A DNA stretch of 64,000 nucleotides. Origin: Albugo candida. Lineage: Eukaryota; Oomycota; Peronosporomycetes; Albuginales; Albuginaceae. Below the pieces are notes generated by a model. It was not told where the DNA came from, searched no databases, and was given only the letters and a program-made list of their open reading frames with translations. Made by a program: the position numbers and the translations under genes. Below are positions 45,049 to 55,086 of this stretch, one piece after another; the first letter of the stretch is position 1; every line of letters starts with the position of its first letter. Where the stretch lies: assembly GCA_905220665.1 (NCBI GenBank), contig CAJNAR010000029.1:62001-126000 (forward strand), read 5' to 3'.

Positions 45049-47049
45049 TCAATCAACCCACGATGTCATCAGTTTAGCTACTTGTCCCGCTTCTTGTTCA
45101 GCTGAGAGTGCGGATAGCTGGTAGCAAACTTGGAGGAAATGAAGCTTCAAGTGGATTTGACCCTTACGCTTCAATAAAATTCCCAAATCTCTTTCGATTT
45201 CGATCGGATCTTCCAAACTCAGCGCTTCCTCTCTCCATCTAGCGCCCGAACGGTTCCAGCTCTTCGCTTTCTTTGACAATATTGATGAGAATCGCAAGGA
45301 AACCACCCAATCATTCCAATTGAATTCAAAGCAATAATAATGGAAGAATTCCATCAACAGAATCAGAGTTTCTTTCCGGCTGTTATTGTTTCTCCAACGA
45401 AATGCGTTGTGCGCTCCAGCTTGTATGTCAATATTCTCGTGAATAGATTCAAAATCGACACTGAGTGGATTTGAAGCAAATGCAGTTTCCTGCTGCTGAT
45501 ATTGCTCATGCAAATCGATCTTGGGTACACTTCCTGGATACTTTTGTTGGAAGAAGAACAGTATGAGTAATTGTAAGCCGTACGAGCTCAGCTCTGAGAT
45601 GAATGCGTTCTTTCTCCGTTTGAGTTGCTTCATCCAGCAGCGAACCCATAATGAAACTATGTAAACGTAATTTTCGGCAATAAGTGAATGCTCTTCTCCT
45701 TGACCGATCCAATAAGATATGAGTTTTGTGTTCCATAATGCTGCGATGTTATTGATACAGATATCAATCTGTTGGTTCCGATCGTCGTACTCAATGCAAA
45801 GACGAGCTATTGGAATTCGAGCATTTGTAATGACAGAAAACCTGACTGATTTCGACTTAGAAAAGAGGCTCTGTGTCGATACAATCGACTCCAAGTGATC
45901 CTTGAGCTTGTGCACAAGGCTTGCTGAGGCTTTGCGAAATACGGTCGATTGGGACGATAGAATCACAACCAAATCCAGGTCGGTTGTCTCGCTTTCTATT
46001 ATTAATTTGGTTGCAGCTGAGCCAAAAAGATAAACCGATGCATCAGACCACAATAGCTGAATGCTTCGCTCGACCTCCCGTCGAATTTTTTCGTTTTGTA
46101 TCTCATTTTGACATGCGCCTTGCAGGATTCTCTCACTAGCGTCATTGAAAGAGGTCTCCACGGTCTGGTCCTCACGTACAGCTTGCATTTTTTGACTCAT
46201 CTGACTTTGTATGCCGCTTTTTCTGTATCCATTGAGCAGAACTGGGAATTTCGATAGCTCTGTGGGCTGGAGATAGTATGCAAAAGAGCATCGTTGCAGC
46301 TCGACGCTCGCGTTCCAAAGGAGACGACACGCAGTTTCCATCTCGGGGACCTTCTCCTTACGTTTCCTAGCGCCATCTTCATTGCCATATAAATGATATA
46401 ACCAGTACCGTATGATTCTTTGAAAGCACAATTCAGGAGTCAGGAGCTCGTGTATATTATATTCAAGTATAAATTTCGCAATACAAAGCGGCTTCACAAT
46501 TAATAATGCATCATCCGACCCATGTTCGTTATCTGATTCGGATAGTACAGGTGATAACGCGACTTTTAGAAATTCATCGCCTGTTAGATGCAATCGTTTG
46601 GCGTAATGTGCGGCCGCTTTCGGGTTTCTATTTTTTACACCTTTCTCCTTCAATAAAATTTCTCGGATCATTACTATTTTTGCAGTCGAATCGTTCAAGC
46701 GCTTTGTAATTGTTTGCGCGATATCCCACGCATTACTCGTTTCCAAAGACGCAGTCTGAAGAAAATGCTTGAATGAATCGATGGTTCTTATATCATCAGG
46801 CGATAATTCGTTCCCATCTTTATCTCGCACAATGGATGAGGAACATGCAAGCGCTTTTCGTTCAGACTTTGTTTTTCGTCTTCCTTTGGAATGTGTTCGC
46901 TTTCGTTTAGAGCTGCTTCCTAATGCCATTTGTGTGGTATCCACCATTGGCAATTCTATGTGGTACACGTCGACTTCTGCTTGAAGTCCCGCAGTTCGAA
47001 GTTGGGCGCTTGGTTTTATCAGATGCGAATTGAAACGATATGCATTCAT
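45049..47049 (-). CDS. non-canonical poly(A) polymerase / terminal uridylyltransferase (Cid1/Trf4-like)
   Basis: One exon encodes 666 residues from the ATG at 47049. The nucleotidyltransferase core has VYLFGSAATKL near 340-350, followed by TTDLDLVVIL (the D-x-D metal pair), and QQIDICINN with the third Asp near 427. The PAP-associated region follows with SSYGLQLLILFFFQQKYP. These enzymes add A or U tails to RNA for decay or maturation. The N-terminus is basic (SSKRKRTHSKGRRKTKSERK), suggesting nuclear targeting. The 47049 ATG overlaps the stop of the upstream same-strand gene in ATGA; a later Met (MVDTTQMALG) is an alternative start. Nuclear versus cytoplasmic subtype is not resolved. Confidence 0.82.
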   Translation of the reverse strand: MNAYRFNSHLIKPSAQLRTAGLQAEVDVYHIELPMVDTTQMALGSSSKRKRTHSKGRRKTKSERKALACSSSIVRDKDGNELSPDDIRTIDSFKHFLQTASLETSNAWDIAQTITKRLNDSTAKIVMIREILLKEKGVKNRNPKAAAHYAKRLHLTGDEFLKVALSPVLSESDNEHGSDDALLIVKPLCIAKFILEYNIHELLTPELCFQRIIRYWLYHLYGNEDGARKRKEKVPEMETACRLLWNASVELQRCSFAYYLQPTELSKFPVLLNGYRKSGIQSQMSQKMQAVREDQTVETSFNDASERILQGACQNEIQNEKIRREVERSIQLLWSDASVYLFGSAATKLIIESETTDLDLVVILSSQSTVFRKASASLVHKLKDHLESIVSTQSLFSKSKSVRFSVITNARIPIARLCIEYDDRNQQIDICINNIAALWNTKLISYWIGQGEEHSLIAENYVYIVSLWVRCWMKQLKRRKNAFISELSSYGLQLLILFFFQQKYPGSVPKIDLHEQYQQQETAFASNPLSVDFESIHENIDIQAGAHNAFRWRNNNSRKETLILLMEFFHYYCFEFNWNDWVVSLRFSSILSKKAKSWNRSGARWREEALSLEDPIEIERDLGILLKRKGQIHLKLHFLQVCYQLSALSAEQEAGQVAKLMTSWVD

Positions 47050-50006
47050 TCCGTCAGGGTGCGGGATTGACAATCAGCTTCTTCGTCTCGGTAAATCGAT
47101 TCATCTCCCATCAAATGCTGCGCAACGAATAAACTCGCATCGCGATTTGTCCAATAAATGACATGCGCTGTTAATGCGAATAGATACTCATTGGTGATTT
47201 CGATTTCATTTTCCTGCAACGTGTAATCGATAGGAAGACCATCTGAGAGGCGTCCATATACGCTGATTGGCGATTTCTTCCGACAAGAATCTGACTTTAC
47301 TGCGTTGTCTGCGACATTATCGAATAGACCACCACCGTTACCTACACTATATGCATTATTACACGTTTCCGAACCGGAATGCGTTCGAGACTGAAATTCG
47401 CCCAATTCATTCTGTTCCACAAGACCGACATTCTGCACAATGTCTTCGACCTGAGCCTCAAAAGTTCGTTTCCACTGTCGTAATTTCTGATAAATTTTCC
47501 GCAGTGTTTTCCGAATTTGATACTGAAACCGGAGTTTACCTTCAAACGTATGAATGATGGTCGCTTTGGATTGAGCTTGAGATGACGTAATGATCGGTTC
47601 TAGACGATACGCCACCGGATCGTATGGATGGAAAATATTAAATACGCGACGACAAGTTGGAAGCTGAAAGTCCAAACCGAGCCGGAGACCACGGACGTTC
47701 AGGAAAAGACCGATAGGAGATCCAAGGCAGAACAAATGGTCCACTTTGAATAAGAGTTGCACAACAGGAGTGTTTGTAGTGGTAATTGAAGCTTTGGATG
47801 GTGCTAATTTGCAAGAAGGAACGGATCGCGTGCGTATGAGGCGGTTGGCAATGGCTGACTGGAATCGATCTAGCTGGAATGGAGCAAAGCTCTCATTCCG
47901 ACCGATTGGCTTGGCTGAAGTACGTGCTTCAATATCGACCGGCTGTGGATTTTGATAAGATAACAGATCAAATGAGATCACAGCGCCAAGAGAATGTGCA
48001 TAAATTGAGACTTTTCTTGTCCGACAGGGTGCATCCAGTTTTCTACGATTTCTTGCTTGGAATAACTGATAAACCCGATTCATTTCATTGGCCACATGTT
48101 CTAATATCGTCTGATGGAAAACTGGAGACATGAAGAAAAGAACGTCTAAAATGGTATCATTCGCCAGCTCTCTCAAGCGTGGAATGGCTGGTAGCGTGAC
48201 ATCACGTATACTCTGGTCGAGCTGATCAATATGCAATTTAGAGTGCCACTCGATTGGAAGAAATTCCACATGTGTTTGCGTCTTATTCGAATCAAAATGA
48301 GTAGACCGTAACGCTTCTCGATGGAGAAAACGTAAGCTCGTGGCACAATCGACAATACTGCGCAAAGTGACAACGTTCATCAGATCAATTGTCTTAAGAG
48401 CATCACCGATACCATGAATGATGAATACGAGATGGTCAACCTCGTGCTCAATATCAGCATCATCCTCATGGATCTGTCGTACATCCATCGACATAGCAGA
48501 TCGCCATTTACGTAGCAGCACTGGGTCCATCTTAGTTCGTGGATCACCTCGATAAACACGCCGCTTGCTCGTGAATGGTGTCGTTCCCGCTAGCCGACGC
48601 TTATACTGAAAAATGTCATTCGGAGTTTTGAATTCCACCAAATGATTTTCAATTGGAACCTTCAGGTGACATTGTGTATTTTTTATTGCCCTCCTTCCCT
48701 CATGTCGTGTTTTGATTTTTTCTTGTTCGTAGTTGGTGAGATAGAATAGAAACGCATTTTCCAGTGTGTTCGAAGCAGTTTTGTAGTAAGGAGCAATGCC
48801 GGCACTTCTTCTTGTGTACATCCAAAATGCTCGATGGACAGTAATCTTTTCAAGTGAATCCCAGTAGACAGATCTCATCGTCATTGTATCAAGACAGACT
48901 TCGAATCGACCTTCATCAACGGCGACGTACCGGGAAGGCGAAGGAAGGACCCCGAGCATATCATGTTGATGGAATTGACGATAATGGCGTTCCAGTCTGC
49001 GATTTTCGTGAGGCATGAACTCGATCCAGTCAATGCATTCGGTCTGCAGCTCAATACTGGTTCCGTTCATTGGTAATTTGCAGTAAAACCAGCATGGAAT
49101 ATCATCAGCGTTGGGCTTCAACGGGCAATCTTTTGCTTCAAGCACGACGTCTGCTAAATGTACATGGGATTGCAATAAATCCATATATAATGTCTCATTT
49201 TGTAATTTGATAGAAAGTAGAAACTCATATAACTTATATGGTGAGTGCTGCAAGTGCTGACATCTTTTATAAATGCTTTTCAGCACTTCATGGCGTCGAT
49301 CTTCTGATAAGGATGCATACGGCCCTCTTCCTAGAATGTTCCATTGTACCATACTCCAGTGATGATCCAGTACTTGGGTCGCCGAGTAGAAATACTCCAA
49401 AATCGCTCGTATTTGCGTGGTACTCATATCCAACAGGACATCGGTCCTACTTTCAATTTCTTCGCGTGATGGGAAAACACATAAAGTAGGACCAATCACA
49501 GCAAAGTGTAGAATCCCTTCCATGGCTCCAAGCGGTGGCCCAATCAGCTTTTTTAAGATCCAATGACGCAGCAACTGGTTTTTGGCAACAAAATATATTT
49601 CGGGTAATTCGTCACTTGCTATGAATTGTGCAACTCCTTCGATAGTATTGAGCAGAGGAAGTGCCACATGCGTGCGAAGTGGTGATATTGCCGTTGGTAT
49701 CGGCGCAGTTTCAACCTCCTTTTTAAGCACACAAAATGTCCTCTGACCAGTTTTCACTATGCATATACGATACTGGTACACTTTATTTTGTGTGGAAATA
49801 GCGACTTCTGCGAGTTGATCACGCGTATCAATGATAAGTCGTTTCAATACATCGGGAGCTTTTCTTTGCATGGTTTTGACGATCTGACCACTCAGCGCAT
49901 ACAGAAATGGGAAGGGGGTATAGATCGACAACGTCGTACCGCCCTTGCTATAACGCTCATGCATATCATGCTGAGCATCTCGAATAATCTCCGCGACATG
50001 ATACAT
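47046..50006 (-). CDS. DDHD-domain phospholipase A1-like protein
   Basis: One exon encodes 986 residues. The first 300 or so match nothing I recognise. About 300-390 resembles the N-terminal region of DDHD1/SEC23IP (CWFYCKLP, then a W-x-F-type block). The lipase region has FIIHGIGDAL near 525 and YAHSLGAVISFD near 670, a G/A-x-S-x-G nucleophile elbow. DDHD-type C-terminal blocks follow: VDHLFCLGSPIGLFL and HVIYWTNRDASLFVAQHL. In animals such enzymes hydrolyse phosphatidic acid or phosphatidylinositol at ER/Golgi or mitochondria. The stop comes 27 residues after the last conserved block and overlaps the next gene's first ATG. It is divergent from PX protein 2. Confidence 0.85.
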   Translation of the reverse strand: MYHVAEIIRDAQHDMHERYSKGGTTLSIYTPFPFLYALSGQIVKTMQRKAPDVLKRLIIDTRDQLAEVAISTQNKVYQYRICIVKTGQRTFCVLKKEVETAPIPTAISPLRTHVALPLLNTIEGVAQFIASDELPEIYFVAKNQLLRHWILKKLIGPPLGAMEGILHFAVIGPTLCVFPSREEIESRTDVLLDMSTTQIRAILEYFYSATQVLDHHWSMVQWNILGRGPYASLSEDRRHEVLKSIYKRCQHLQHSPYKLYEFLLSIKLQNETLYMDLLQSHVHLADVVLEAKDCPLKPNADDIPCWFYCKLPMNGTSIELQTECIDWIEFMPHENRRLERHYRQFHQHDMLGVLPSPSRYVAVDEGRFEVCLDTMTMRSVYWDSLEKITVHRAFWMYTRRSAGIAPYYKTASNTLENAFLFYLTNYEQEKIKTRHEGRRAIKNTQCHLKVPIENHLVEFKTPNDIFQYKRRLAGTTPFTSKRRVYRGDPRTKMDPVLLRKWRSAMSMDVRQIHEDDADIEHEVDHLVFIIHGIGDALKTIDLMNVVTLRSIVDCATSLRFLHREALRSTHFDSNKTQTHVEFLPIEWHSKLHIDQLDQSIRDVTLPAIPRLRELANDTILDVLFFMSPVFHQTILEHVANEMNRVYQLFQARNRRKLDAPCRTRKVSIYAHSLGAVISFDLLSYQNPQPVDIEARTSAKPIGRNESFAPFQLDRFQSAIANRLIRTRSVPSCKLAPSKASITTTNTPVVQLLFKVDHLFCLGSPIGLFLNVRGLRLGLDFQLPTCRRVFNIFHPYDPVAYRLEPIITSSQAQSKATIIHTFEGKLRFQYQIRKTLRKIYQKLRQWKRTFEAQVEDIVQNVGLVEQNELGEFQSRTHSGSETCNNAYSVGNGGGLFDNVADNAVKSDSCRKKSPISVYGRLSDGLPIDYTLQENEIEITNEYLFALTAHVIYWTNRDASLFVAQHLMGDESIYRDEEADCQSRTLTE

Positions 50007-50534
50007 CGGACTTGTTGCGGTTAGCTAGACATATTGTTAGAAACATTTAAGCCAGACATATTAATTGAAACATTTAAGCCAATTGGATGTAACGTGTGAT
50101 GCATCCATAATGCGCAAGTGCGAGTCACCAATCATAATTCGCTGATTGGATGGTCCCCTCAGTAGTCGTAATGAAGCTGGCTGAAATGATTGTCGTCGAT
50201 AGATTTCATAGCGAGAAGACGTTTTTTTACCCAGCCAACGTGACCGTATGATTTGATATATTGAGTTGAAGATTCATCTTATGTGTAAGTCTCTGTTACC
50301 GTTGCAAGGTTGTGCTATACGGATAATGCGATACAAAATTTTCGATTTTTTATCATTTTCTTGAGAAAATTTTGAGATTTTTTGATTTTAAAATATGTGA
50401 TGACTGAAAAGCTAGTTTGAATGAATTTCTGTCTCTTTGACCGACACTGTAAGTCATTTTCTGTCTAAATCATCGACATAGTCACCTAGAGGATTCGTCA
50501 ATTTACTCAAGCGACAGTACAGCTCGTTTCGTCA
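50007..50534. promoter_or_regulatory. divergent intergenic region, DDHD gene and PX protein 2
   Basis: This 528-bp space must hold both promoters. It contains an AT-rich block at about 50330-50400 with repeated ATTTT runs. I identify no specific element. Confidence 0.4.
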
Positions 50535-51278
50535 ATGTTATCTTTTCAGTCACGCGATCTAAGACTCAGCGGTGTTACCAAGCATGAAGCAACGTGGCAT
50601 TATCACATTGAAACTCTTGATACACGGTACATAGAGAGGCACGTACAAACACAGAGTTGCTTGGATTTCAGCAGCTATGAGAAGAAGTCGTCATCGAGTT
50701 CTGTGATAACGACGTCGTCCTCGTCCTCTTCTATAGCCACACTTTCTGAATCATCTCCTTCCAAACGACAACCGATGGTTCGGTATTCGGTCATGCGAAG
50801 ATTTAATGATTTTCGCGCACTTTACAGGCAAATTGTCAGACGGTTCGGGATCGATTTTGCATCCGAATTACCCAAATTACCAGACGCAAGCTGGGTGACA
50901 TATATGCGCGCAAATGATCCATCCTTTTTGCGATATCGTCAGCAAGAGCTCGAGACATTTATTCGAGCCTTGGATAGTCGAATAGAGACAAGAAACTGTG
51001 ACTTAATTGAGCGATTTCTAGCGCCTGATCATGAAGATTTCTATAGATCAAATACATCGCGACAGAAACGCGATATCGCGGAGAATTGCTCATCCGGGAG
51101 AGAACCATCGTATATTTCCTTATCACAGGTACAATCTCCGCAAATACGATTCCAAACTAAACGGCAAAAGTGGAATGAAAACTCCGTAAATAAGTGCAAA
51201 AGCTTTTTTGGTTTGAAGGAATTTGATTTTGCAGCGTTATTTCTAAAATTTGGTATTTGTGAACGTAGAATAATGTAA
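50535..51278 (+). CDS. PX-domain phosphoinositide-binding protein 2
   Basis: One exon encodes 247 residues. After a serine-rich insert (about residues 50-75), the PX core shows MRRFNDFRALYRQIVRRFG and the proline-loop/helix part LPKLPDASWVTY and FLRYRQQELETFIRALDSR. The C-terminus carries PSYISLSQVQSPQIRF, like PX protein 1 (37277-38377), so the two look related. It probably binds endosomal phosphoinositides. It lies 33 bp upstream of the tRNA-dihydrouridine synthase on the same strand. Confidence 0.8.
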   Translation: MLSFQSRDLRLSGVTKHEATWHYHIETLDTRYIERHVQTQSCLDFSSYEKKSSSSSVITTSSSSSSIATLSESSPSKRQPMVRYSVMRRFNDFRALYRQIVRRFGIDFASELPKLPDASWVTYMRANDPSFLRYRQQELETFIRALDSRIETRNCDLIERFLAPDHEDFYRSNTSRQKRDIAENCSSGREPSYISLSQVQSPQIRFQTKRQKWNENSVNKCKSFFGLKEFDFAALFLKFGICERRIM

Positions 51279-51311
51279 TTTTGTAATGTATGCATCGTAT
51301 ACCACTATACG

Positions 51312-52613
51312 ATGACCAAGCGTTCGGTTGCTCGATTATCAATCGCTCCGATGGTAGATGATCTAAAGCTACTGCACGCCTCCTTTTTTCTAGCTCTTTC
51401 TTTTCTTGTATGCCTAGATGGACTGGACAGATCGCCATTACCGATATTTAATGCGACTTATCACACGCCATACACAACTGTATACTGAAATGTTGGTGGA
51501 TCAAACGGTGTGTGATGCACTCTGTTACTATGTGAATACGTGTCGAATTAAACCAATGTAGTTGCTTCATCAAAAAGATAACTTGAGCTATTTCTTGGGA
51601 CACGATGCCATCGAGTCGCCGTTAGCGGTGCAGTTGGGTGGCAATTCGATCGATGCTTTAGCAGGTACATTTCGAACATTCCATATTGAAGTATCAAAGC
51701 TGAATTACGGATTCAGCGGCGGCACAATTATGCCGAGAATATGGTGGTTTTAATGAGATAAATCTGAATTGTGGCTGTCCAAGTCCAAAAGTTTCCAAGC
51801 AGTGCTTTGGCGCCCAATTAATGCTCCACCCCGAACGCGTTCGAGATATTTGCGCTGGGATGATTGGTTTAAATCCGACCTGTATAGATCCAGAAATCAC
51901 TGTCAAGTGCCGAATTGGAGTTGACGATTGTGATTCATATGAAGAATTAAAAAACTTCATCTCGATTGTTTGCACTAGTGGAGTTCAGCATTTCATCGTC
52001 CATGCGCGAAAGTGCTGGCTGAGTGGGCTGAATCCGCATGAAAATCGAACGATTCCAGTCCTAAACTACGATTTTTTATACCAATTAAAACAGGATTTCC
52101 CGAGCTTGGCGTTCACACTCAATGGCGGCGTGGCAAATATTGAGGAAGCACATCGATTATTAGAGACAACAAATATGGATGGTATCATGATCGGCAGAGC
52201 AGCGTACCAGTATCCGTGGAACTTGCGTAATGCGGACAGACTGCTATATGGAGCAGAGCGTAACCCCAATCTTTCACGACGCGAAATCATTGAGCGATAC
52301 ATAGACTACGCAGAAGATCTACAAGATAAGTGGGGTGGCGAAAAATCACTGGACAAAAAGTATGCAATGCGTACAACGACTTTGGTGAAACCTCTTTTAT
52401 CACTATTCAAGTATGTGATCTTGTGTCATGAAGTTTGTATCTAATGTCTTTTACGAACGTAGCGGAGAACATGGTGGCAAAGCATTCAAACGAAAAATCG
52501 GAGAGTTTTGGTGTCTCAATATAGATGACCGTCCAGGATTGAGAGAGATTATCGAATCTGCTGTCAAGGTCTTGCCAGACTCGATGCTTGACGCACGCCA
52601 AGATCAAGACTAG
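51312..52613 (+). CDS. tRNA-dihydrouridine synthase, DusA type
   Basis: Five exons (51312-51353, 51418-51507, 51562-51664, 51717-52410, 52463-52613) join in frame over introns of 64, 54, 52 and 52 bp and give 359 residues. The order matches bacterial Dus[16 protein letters not shown] at the start (split by the first intron), [32 protein letters not shown] with the catalytic Cys, [25 protein letters not shown] and [13 protein letters not shown]. The enzyme reduces uridine to dihydrouridine in the tRNA D-loop with FMN and NADPH. DusA-type rather than Dus1-4-type genes occur in plants, algae and stramenopiles. Four introns rule out bacterial contamination. It appears complete. Confidence 0.93.
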
Positions 52614-52984
52614 CGAATCGAAATCAGAATCAGAACCACACAACATTAGACACTCCTTGTCAGCGCTTCCGCCGATGAGAATGATCGTAGTATCACAATT
52701 AATTCGATAAGAGCGCCACAAAAGTTGTGAAACGTGTGGATAGGCAAATACATAATTCCGCAGAGGTAGAAACAGCTTAGAAATACTTTTACCACTCGCA
52801 ACGCGGCAAAACCGCATGTGACTGCGCACGATTCTACCTTTCCAAATGGTTTTCATGCATAAATCGATTCAAAATTAATTCGATCGAATTGAAAAGGTTA
52901 TATGAATTGAGAGAAGCTGCCGGGTACACTGGTTATTTGCAAGTAAAATATCAGGTCGGAAATCGATAGGAATAGGAGGACCGC

Positions 52985-55086
52985 ATGGGGCGTTACGTAT
53001 GTCATGCAACCTTTTATTAAAGTGATTCATACGACTTAATAGATTTTGCTTTTTAGAGTCTCATTTATGAGAAGTCACCTCCTCCGTTCGTCTTCCAGTA
53101 TGAGTCTTTCCCACTGGCTATCGGTCTGACTAGTGCAATGCACGGGACTCATCCGTATTCGGTCCAATTACAAGTGATCCTGCGATACTGGGACACCAAA
53201 GAAATTGTCACGGATCCGTTGTCACTTGTACGTCGTTTCTTGGTAACCAATGATCCGATATATATTGATCTTTGTATAGGAAGTTGTCCCACTCGACCAA
53301 AATGAGCTTGTTTTGAGTCGTGAGGTGAAAATATGCCAACTGATTTGTCATTTGGGTCGATTACCAGAAGGCCAAAGTACGTATTTGGAAGTTATGGCTC
53401 ATAACGCAGGTAGGCAGTAATATTACGCTGTATTTGTATACTGAGCATCAATATCAATTTGCAGATTTCGAGTCGGCGATTTCCCCTCCAATTTGTGTCG
53501 TAAAAGAAAAATTGGTCATCTCACACGAACCCCCTGAACTCTGGTTCAAAGATGAAGGAGGTCGCGAAAAGTGTATGCAAATCAAAATCAAGCTACAAGC
53601 TGCACCAGGGAGAAAATGCGAAAACCGCATCGTAAGAGGACGTGGATGCGAGGAAGCTGTGTACTAAGTTCGTTTCTAGATTCCATTGGATATCCAGCTT
53701 TATTACGAGTCTGGAGAACGAGTGAGTTCCCAAAGGATTCTTCGTTTATTTCCAGATTTACAGCCAAATATGGTCAGCGGATCGACAGTCATCTCGTTTC
53801 GTATCGATGATGTGTCAAAGAATCATCAAGGACAATCGTTTATGCTGCTAATTGGGCCGGATGTCAATGATCATCCCAATATGTTTCGAGACATTGCTCC
53901 TGTGAAAAGCACCCCCATCGCTATTCGCTCGAAACGGAATAAGAGAAGGCTCCTTACACAGGCAAATGGCGCAGTTAAAAATCTTTCTGCAAGATTTCAC
54001 CCACGATCTCAAAAATCGCTCATCATGATTCAGAAAAGTATGCCGTACAACACATCGTTTCCCCAGAATCGTCCTGAATCGGATGAGCATCTCAATCATC
54101 GACCCAAGGAAGCTCAACCGGCCCGATTGAGCAAAAATGCGGCTTTTTCAAGCGTGGATGCGAATCCTCATCAACAAAATTCGAGCGACTCTAGCGTGGA
54201 GTGGAGTATCATTGGATATCAAGTGTATCCGAATGGAAATATGAATCGCGAACGACCGATTTATCGATGTAATCATTGTCATCGTTTGATTGACTCGGAT
54301 CGACGCAAGGCACAAGCGCTTGCCGACCCAGCTATCCACGAGAAGGATTGTCTCCTTGTTAAGGCGGCAGAGGTGTTTCCGTCATCAATCGATCGGAATG
54401 GAAATAAATCTTGCGAGATAAATGGCTTTCGACCATATTCAGACGCAGTGGACAGCTCGTTTCGGATAATGCAAGAAAGAGAATTTTCAGCTCAAATGAC
54501 ACATTCGACTACGACAGTCTCGCCAAGTAACCCAGTCAAGCGATTCATCAACTCTGTTCAGAACAATAGCGTGTCTGATGCTATCGATTCAACACAGAGA
54601 TGGTACGGAATCCATGAGCCCATTGTGCATACACCATCCAAAATCACAAAAATGGAGACACAATTGCAATGGAAACAGAATAGTGAAGCTCAAGAGAGTG
54701 AAGATTTGGTGTATTATATCCTCGCCCAAATGTATTGCAATGTGGTACAACAAAGCATTGGCTTTCCGTCATTCGATTCAGACCAACAATTGGTAATTCG
54801 GTCCCTCCTTTTTGATCGATTATTTTCTCACTTGTGTTTGCAGATTGGCTTCTACCAGGAAACCCATGTTGATTGCATGACTCAAGTTATTTTTTATCCA
54901 TTAGCCCAAGTTTGTATCACGGAAGAGGAGAGAATATATTTGCTGCAATTATTCCAGCAAGCGTATCAAGTCAATGCGCCATCCCTCCACAAATTATCCA
55001 ATTACGAGTACAATCTGGTACTCTTACGAGAGAATGCGTTGATGTATTACTGGAGTCTATCAGTCTCTTCGCTTTTGGTTACGTGA
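52985..55086 (+). CDS. unrecognised protein, possible tandem beta-sandwiches plus C2HC cluster
   Basis: I do not recognise this protein. Five exons (52985-52996, 53057-53227, 53280-53409, 53465-53631, 53680-55086) with introns of 60, 52, 55 and 48 bp, all GT-AG, give 628 residues. The first 210 residues alternate in a beta-like pattern (YSVQLQVILRYWDTKEIV, then MQIKIKLQAAPGRK, LDIQLYYESGERV, VISFRIDDVSKNHQGQSF) and could be two Ig/Rel-like sandwiches. A basic linker follows. A Cys/His cluster (YRCNHCHRL ... AIHEKDC) fits a C2HC zinc knuckle. The C-terminal 130 residues are helical. A DNA-binding regulator is one guess. Its last 40 coding bases overlap the end of the convergent FKBP gene. Confidence 0.75.

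Noticed and set aside
47050..47073. TTG-initiated extension of the poly(A) polymerase
   Set aside because: TTG starts are not expected in nuclear genes; an ATG lies eight codons later.
52407..52856. Minus-strand frame of 149 codons next to the dihydrouridine synthase
   Set aside because: About half of it is the antisense of the synthase's last exon and intron, and the rest has no domain. The spliced plus-strand gene explains the region better.
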